Assembly: GCA_001803565.1 (NCBI GenBank)
Contig: MHDQ01000092.1
Span: 1 to 29,804 of the forward strand
DNA from: Nitrospinae bacterium RIFCSPLOWO2_12_FULL_45_22
GTDB lineage: Bacteria; 2-12-FULL-45-22
DNA length: 29,804 nucleotides
Direction: 5' to 3'
The number at the start of each line of letters is the position of its first letter. Within the stretch, counting starts at the first letter, position 1. Both the position numbers and the translations under genes were made by a program. The notes under the pieces were generated by a model, which was not told where the DNA came from, did no database searches, and worked only from the letters and a program-made list of their open reading frames with translations. Below are positions 26,061 through 29,804 of this stretch, piece after piece.

Positions 26061-26864
26061 ATGGATCATCTAGACGAGCTAGAAAGTAAGAGTATCTATA
26101 TTATCAGGGAGGCGTATTATCAATTCAGAGACATCGGGATGCTCTGGTCTATCGGCAAGGATTCGACTACACTATTGTGGCTCTGCCGCAAGGCCTTCCT
26201 CGACCAGATCCCTTTCCCGGTCATCCATATTGATACCGCCTACAAATTTCCGCAGATCTATGGCTTCAGGGACAGATATGCAAGAGAATGGGGGTTGGCT
26301 CTGAAAGTGGCGCGAAACGAAGAGGCCCTCATGCAAGGGGTGGGCCCAAATAGTAATGACAAATTAAAGTGCTGCACGGAGCTCAAGACCATTGCATTAA
26401 AGCAACTAATTGCCAGGGAGGGCTATAAGGCTATTTTGCTGGGGATCAGACGGGATGAGCATGGTATAAGGGCCAAAGAGAGATACTTTTCTCCCCGGGA
26501 TCAACAATTCACCTGGGACTACAAGAACCAGCCTGCGGAGCTTTGGGACCAGTATAAATCCGAAGCAGATGATGAAACCCATTTACGGGTACATCCCCTG
26601 CTGCATTGGACTGAAGTAGATATCTGGAGCTATATCAAGCGAGAAAATATCCCCTTTATAGACCTTTACCGGGCAGTGGACGGGAAGAGATACCGTAGCA
26701 TTGGGTGCGAAACCTGTTGTGATCCAATACCCTCAGAGGCCGATGATATTGATTCTATTCTGGACGAACTTATCAATACTAAAACACGGGAAAGAGCTGG
26801 CCGGGCGCAAGACAAAGAACAGGCTTATATGATGCAGAAGCTTCGGGCATTGGGTTATATGTAA
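26061..26864 (+). CDS. cysD: Sulfate adenylyltransferase small subunit (PAPS-reductase-fold ATP pyrophosphatase)
   Basis: 267 residues, slightly shorter than E. coli CysD (about 300). PP-loop SIGKDST at residues 30-36; FPVIHIDTAYKFPQIYGFRD is the typical second strand; LGIRRDEHGIRAKERYFSPRD and the C-terminal IGCETCCDPI segment match CysD. With CysN, the family makes adenylyl-sulfate (APS) from ATP and sulfate, driven by GTP hydrolysis. GGAGGTG precedes ATG. In most genomes cysN follows directly; here an IVP gene within inverted repeats lies between them. The C-terminus runs to 2 bp before the first repeat arm. Confidence 0.88.
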   Translation: MDHLDELESKSIYIIREAYYQFRDIGMLWSIGKDSTTLLWLCRKAFLDQIPFPVIHIDTAYKFPQIYGFRDRYAREWGLALKVARNEEALMQGVGPNSNDKLKCCTELKTIALKQLIAREGYKAILLGIRRDEHGIRAKERYFSPRDQQFTWDYKNQPAELWDQYKSEADDETHLRVHPLLHWTEVDIWSYIKRENIPFIDLYRAVDGKRYRSIGCETCCDPIPSEADDIDSILDELINTKTRERAGRAQDKEQAYMMQKLRALGYM

Positions 26865-26866
26865 GG

Positions 26867-27329
26867 ACGTTCAGGGTTCAACGTTCAACGTTCTGCGTTA
26901 TGAAGATAGAAAGATTTGAGGATATAGAGGCATGGCAAGCAGCACGGAAACTGGTCCAGGAGGTCTATCGAATTACAAAAGGGATAGATTTTTCAAAAGA
27001 CTATGGGTTAAAGGATCAGATACAGAGGGCGGCTGTATCTGCTATGGCCAATATAGCAGAAGGGTTTGATGATCGATCAAATCAAGCATTCATCCAGTTT
27101 CTCAATTATGCTCTTCGATCTGTAACAGAAGTCCAGTCCCATTTATATGTAGCATTGGATCAGGAATATATAACCCAGAGTAACTTTGACGAACTTTATC
27201 AGCAGGCCAATCGAATAAAAAGTATAATAAACGGGTTTATCAGATACCTAAAAACATCAAAATTTGGCTATAAAACTTAGAACGTAGCACGTCGAACGTA
27301 GAACCAAGAACGTAGCACGTCGCACGAAC
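26867..27329. mobile_element. Candidate IVP cassette: ORF enclosed by inverted period-7 arrays
   Basis: The left arm 26867-26899 ends at the base before the ORF's ATG, and the right arm 27281-27313 begins at the base after its TAG. By hand alignment the left arm and the reverse complement of the right agree at 27 of 33 positions, and both are built of 7-bp units related to GAACGTA. The right array continues to about 27329. In RNA the arms would pair and enclose the ORF as a loop. No transposase or clear target duplication is seen, so mobility is inference. Confidence 0.55.
26900..27280 (+). CDS. Four-helix-bundle protein, IVP/S23 (23S rRNA-intervening-sequence protein) family, copy 1
   Basis: 126 residues, normal length for the family. 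It begins with the typical RFEDIEAWQAARKLV, then LKDQIQRAAVSAMANIAEGF, the most conserved motif, and a third-fourth helix region with SVTEVQSHLYVALDQEYI. Family members occur inside intervening sequences of 23S rRNA genes in Leptospira and Coxiella, resemble the Avd accessory protein of diversity-generating retroelements, and are small basic helical proteins. Their function is not established. There is no Shine-Dalgarno: the base before ATG ends a repeat arm. It separates cysD from cysN and is likely to share their transcript. Confidence 0.88.
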   Translation: MKIERFEDIEAWQAARKLVQEVYRITKGIDFSKDYGLKDQIQRAAVSAMANIAEGFDDRSNQAFIQFLNYALRSVTEVQSHLYVALDQEYITQSNFDELYQQANRIKSIINGFIRYLKTSKFGYKT

Positions 27330-27342
27330 AAAAGGAGGCAAA

Positions 27343-28743
27343 ATGGAGGATAAAAAATTAAAGTTGGTTATTGTGGGTCATGTGGACCATGGAAAATCAA
27401 CCCTTATAGGTAGATTGCTCTATGATAGCGGTTCTTTACCTCAGGGCCTTATGGAAGAGATTGAGCAGAGTCTGGTCCAATTGGGCAAACCAGTAGAATT
27501 TGCATATATAATGGATCACTTAGAAGAAGAGAGGATAGAAGAGAAGACTATTGATACGGCCCAGTCTTTCTTCAAAACGGATAATCGGAATTATGTGATT
27601 ATCGATACCCCGGGCCATAAGGAATTCATCAAGAATATGCTTACTGGAGCTTCGCAGGCCGACGCCGCAATCCTTATCGTCTCGGCAATAGAAGGCATAG
27701 AAGAGCAGACCAGGCGGCATGCTTATATTTTGGGTATGTTGGGATTGAAACAGGTCATTTTGGCCATTAATAAAATGGATTTAATAAATTATAGCCAGAC
27801 GCGATTCCAGGAGTTAAAAAATGAGGCTTTGTTATTTCTCGATTCTATGAAAATAAAGCCTCAACGTATCATCCCCATTTCTGCTAAGCAAGGAGATAAT
27901 ATTGGCTCTGTTTCAGGTAATATGAGTTGGTACCAGGGGCCATTTATCCTGGAGGCATTAGACCAGTTTAATATCAGGGAGTCCCTGAATGATAAGCCCT
28001 TTCGGTTTCCTATCCAGGACGTTTATTATGACGTTCTACGTTCAACGTGCGACGTTCCCGCAGAACGAAGAACCTCGAACGTAGAACCTATCCTGGTAGG
28101 AAGGGTGTCATCAGGTAAAATAAGGGTAGGTGATGAAGTAATAATATTTCCTACCAAGACCAGGACCAGAGTGAAATCTATCGAGATATTTCATAAAGAG
28201 AAAGATATAAAGTTAGAGGCCGAGGCAGGAGAGAGCATCGGGTTAACTTTGGAAGACGACCTAGAGGTAAGAAGGGGGCAGGTCATTTGTGCCTATTCCC
28301 CAACAGCCACAGCTCAATACCCATGGTTAACCACCAGGATAAACACAAATATCTTTTGGATCTCTCCCATCCCTTTAAATATTGATGCTCAATCGAGTAT
28401 TTCCTCACCCAACCACCCAACCACCCAACCGCCCAACCGCTCAACCACTCAACCACTCAACCACTCCCCCATCACCATTCGCTGCGCTACGACTGAAGAG
28501 ATTTGCTCGATAGATAAGATTGAGACAAAGTTTGATTCTTCTACCTTAGAGATCATAGAGGAAGATGGGAAGGTATTGGGAGAGACAGAGGTGGGAAAAG
28601 TTGTTATTTCTATTGAAAAACCCATGGTATTTGAGGACTTTAATGAGATTGAAGAACTTGGACGCTTTGTCCTGGTAAAGGAAGGACAGATCTGTGCCGG
28701 GGGCATCATTACAGATATAGATAGAGGTATAGGTGGAGGATAA
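27343..28743 (+). CDS. cysN: Sulfate adenylyltransferase large subunit, EF-Tu-like GTPase, with repeat-encoded insertions
   Basis: 466 residues. GTPase motifs: GHVDHGKST (12-20), IDTPGH (87-92), NKMD (143-146) and PISAK. Two beta-barrel domains follow. The family activates CysD for APS synthesis. There is no fused APS kinase. Two stretches look foreign to the fold: residues 230-249, encoded by a palindromic period-7 array, interrupt domain 2 between QDVYY and ILVGRVSSG; residues 356-375, encoded by a period-8 array, sit between SPIPLNI and [10 protein letters not shown] in domain 3. The C-terminal DRGIGGG is encoded by a period-6 array. All keep the frame, so the gene appears intact and probably functional, with loops enlarged. 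AAGGAGG lies before ATG. Confidence 0.85.
   Translation: MEDKKLKLVIVGHVDHGKSTLIGRLLYDSGSLPQGLMEEIEQSLVQLGKPVEFAYIMDHLEEERIEEKTIDTAQSFFKTDNRNYVIIDTPGHKEFIKNMLTGASQADAAILIVSAIEGIEEQTRRHAYILGMLGLKQVILAINKMDLINYSQTRFQELKNEALLFLDSMKIKPQRIIPISAKQGDNIGSVSGNMSWYQGPFILEALDQFNIRESLNDKPFRFPIQDVYYDVLRSTCDVPAERRTSNVEPILVGRVSSGKIRVGDEVIIFPTKTRTRVKSIEIFHKEKDIKLEAEAGESIGLTLEDDLEVRRGQVICAYSPTATAQYPWLTTRINTNIFWISPIPLNIDAQSSISSPNHPTTQPPNRSTTQPLNHSPITIRCATTEEICSIDKIETKFDSSTLEIIEEDGKVLGETEVGKVVISIEKPMVFEDFNEIEELGRFVLVKEGQICAGGIITDIDRGIGGG
28030..28088. repeat. Palindromic period-7 array inside cysN (GAACGTA family)
   Basis: Four 7-bp units of the form NACGTTC (28030-28057), a 5-base centre CCGCA, then units GAACGAA, GAACCTC, GAACGTA and a partial GAACC (28063-28088). 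The two halves are inverted copies of the same family that encloses the IVP gene at 26900, but without an ORF between them. It is read in frame as about 20 cysN codons. Confidence 0.8.
28410..28465. repeat. Tandem period-8 array inside cysN (CAACCACY units)
   Basis: Seven consecutive 8-bp units: two CAACCACC, CAACCGCC, CAACCGCT, then three CAACCACT. On the other strand the unit is AGTGGTTG, the same family as the GGTTGAGTG array at 22827. Because 8 is not a multiple of 3, the encoded peptide cycles every three units, giving a Pro/Thr/Asn/Gln-rich loop. There are no spacers, so it is not a CRISPR. Confidence 0.9.
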
Positions 28744-29077
28744 GGTGTTTAAGACATTTAAAGATATGCCCATATGGCAAGAGGCAATGGCAGTGGCTGA
28801 GAATATTTTTAAACTTACAGAAAATTTACCTACGAAAGAAGATTATGGGTTTACCTCGCAAATCCGGAGGGCAGCCTTAAGCATTTCTGCCAATATAGCG
28901 GAGGCCTATGGCCGCAATCATACATTGGATAAGATCAATTTCTATTACTTTGGCCGGGGATCAATTACGGAGACCCAAAGCCAGCTTGAATACGGCCGCA
29001 GAGCTCGATACCTTATAACTTCTTTTAAAAGTAAAATTGAGAAATAGCCAATTCCCTCTCCCTTTACCTCTACCTCA
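28723..29077. mobile_element. Possible second IVP cassette flanked by period-6 arrays
   Basis: The left array (28723-28746) has units AGAGGT, ATAGGT, GGAGGA, TAAGGT. The right array (29054-29077) has CCCTCT, CCCTTT, ACCTCT, ACCTCA, which is the opposite-strand form. About 16 of 24 positions pair by hand alignment, weaker than at the first IVP gene and low in complexity, so chance is not excluded. The left array also encodes the end of cysN and supplies the ribosome site of the enclosed ORF. Confidence 0.35.
28745..29047 (+). CDS. Four-helix-bundle protein, IVP/S23 family, copy 2 (short C-terminus)
   Basis: 100 residues from GTG 28745. FKTFKDMPIWQEAMAVAENI and the core motif SQIRRAALSISANIAEAYG identify the family, and ITETQSQLEYGRRARYL matches the start of the last helix. 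It then ends about 20 residues early (LITSFKSKIEK), so the last helix is probably incomplete or altered. GGAGG 5 bases before GTG 28745 makes this the likely start; GTG 28733 inside the cysN end is less likely. It begins 1 bp after the cysN stop. It differs in sequence from copy 1, so the two are not a recent local duplication. Confidence 0.75.
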   Translation: MFKTFKDMPIWQEAMAVAENIFKLTENLPTKEDYGFTSQIRRAALSISANIAEAYGRNHTLDKINFYYFGRGSITETQSQLEYGRRARYLITSFKSKIEK

Positions 29078-29095
29078 TATCAAAGGAGACATGCC

Positions 29096-29804
29096 CTGAA
29101 TATTTTTAGGAGAAAGAGGAAACATAAGGCATTTATCCTGGGACTGGATGGAGTCCCTTGCAGCCTGCTTCAAGGACTTATGCAAGAAGGGATTATGCCT
29201 AACCTATCTCAAATTATAAAAGAGGGCACATTATTGGAGATGGAGGCCTCATTACCAGAGGTCTCATCCACCTCCTGGGCCACTTTTATGACCGGAGTTA
29301 ATCCTGCCAGACATGGTATCTATGGCTTCATGGACTTGGAACCGGGCACTTATAAGCTTTATTTTCCTAACTCCATCAATATTAAAAGCGATACCTTTTG
29401 GGAAATCCTGGGAAGAGAGGGAAAGCGGAGCATTGTATTGAATGTCCCTTCTACCTACCCAGCTAAACCATTAAACGGTATCCTTACGGCGGGTTTTGTT
29501 GCGATTGACCTCAAAAAGGCTACCTATCCTGAATCAGCTTACCAATATCTGAAGGGCATTGATTACCGCATGGATGTAGAGGCCGAGAAGGCTGCTGAAT
29601 CCCTGGAGGCTCTGGCAGAAGAGATAGATTTTACTTTTAAGAAGCGCCGGGAAGCCTTTTTGCACTTTTTACGGGCAGAGAACTGGGATCTCTTTATTGC
29701 TTCTGTAACCGAGACTGACCGCCTGCACCATTTTCTCTGGGTTGCCCTGGAAAATAAGGAACATCCTCTGCATTCCTTCTTTATTGATTTTTATCGTAAA
29801 TTAG
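29096..29804 (+). CDS. Alkaline-phosphatase-superfamily protein (type I phosphodiesterase/nucleotide pyrophosphatase-like), 5' part
   Basis: Open to the window end. AFILGLDGVP supplies the first metal-binding Asp. LPEVSSTSWATFMTGVNPA followed by RHGIYGFMD is the nucleophile region of AP-superfamily phosphodiesterases, and ASVTETDRLHHFLW holds metal-ligand D and H residues. No signal peptide is seen: a basic start (FRRKRKHK) precedes the domain. The start codon is unclear. An AAAGGAGA ribosome site (29082-29089) is followed by ATG CCC TGA in another frame and by CTG 29096 in the correct frame at proper spacing. I therefore place the start at CTG; a sequencing or real frameshift near the five-T run at 29103-29107 is the alternative. 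The partner pathway may involve APS or nucleotide turnover (inference). Confidence 0.7.
   Translation, partial: MNIFRRKRKHKAFILGLDGVPCSLLQGLMQEGIMPNLSQIIKEGTLLEMEASLPEVSSTSWATFMTGVNPARHGIYGFMDLEPGTYKLYFPNSINIKSDTFWEILGREGKRSIVLNVPSTYPAKPLNGILTAGFVAIDLKKATYPESAYQYLKGIDYRMDVEAEKAAESLEALAEEIDFTFKKRREAFLHFLRAENWDLFIASVTETDRLHHFLWVALENKEHPLHSFFIDFYRKL

Noticed and set aside
28410-28465. CRISPR array
   Set aside because: Units are 8 bp and contiguous, without spacers, and no cas genes are present.
26900-29047. A diversity-generating retroelement, because IVP resembles Avd
   Set aside because: No reverse transcriptase, template/variable repeat pair or C-type-lectin target is seen in the window; only the protein fold is shared.

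Overview
The window reads as chromosomal DNA of an uncultured Gram-negative bacterium. All genes lie on the + strand and form a long exopolysaccharide (EPS) or capsule locus followed by a small sulfur/triose-phosphate island. The Gram-negative call rests on an outer-membrane beta-barrel protein, a Wza-type SLBB export protein and a Wzz/BY-kinase co-polymerase. No rRNA, tRNA or taxon-specific marker is present, so I do not name a phylum. The moderate GC, the XrtA/exosortase-type polysaccharide deacetylase and the abundant short-period repeats suit an environmental Desulfobacterota-, Nitrospirota- or Omnitrophota-like lineage (inference only).

Layout. 88-5193: export and chain-length module (outer-membrane barrel, SLBB export protein, Wzc-like tyrosine kinase with an unusual C-terminal domain). 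5302-14856: sugar-handling module (GT4, PHP-like hydrolase, GlpD-like FAD oxidoreductase, SDR epimerase, AsnB-type amidotransferase, hexapeptide acyltransferase, second GT4, flippase-like membrane protein). 14899-22837: GT-C membrane glycosyltransferase, a REPIN-like spacer, a second flippase-like protein, a fused FAD oxidoreductase-GT2, an XrtA-type deacetylase, a YdjM-like membrane protein and a DPM1/GtrB-like GT2. 22951-29804: TauE/SafE permease, a fused TpiA-GAPDH, CysD, a four-helix-bundle (IVP/S23) gene, CysN, a second and shorter IVP gene, and the start of an alkaline-phosphatase-superfamily protein cut by the window end.

How the genes work together. The first two thirds can build, decorate (amidation, acetylation, deacetylation) and export a cell-surface polysaccharide. 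No Wzx flippase, Wzy polymerase or initiating phosphoglycosyltransferase is visible here. CysDN would make adenylyl-sulfate (APS); no APS kinase, APS reductase or sulfotransferase is visible, so the use of APS is open.

Most notable is a set of palindromic short-period arrays: tandem units of 6, 7, 8/16 or 9 bp, usually with opposite orientation in the two halves. They are dense from 22.8 to 29.1 kb. One splits around the first IVP gene so exactly that its arms touch the start and stop codons. Others lie in frame inside cysN and in the TpiA-GAPDH linker. A period-6 pair flanks the second IVP gene. I propose, as inference, that these are filled and empty forms of a small IVP-associated dispersed element. 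It resembles the IVP-encoding intervening sequences of 23S rRNA genes but sits in protein-coding operons.
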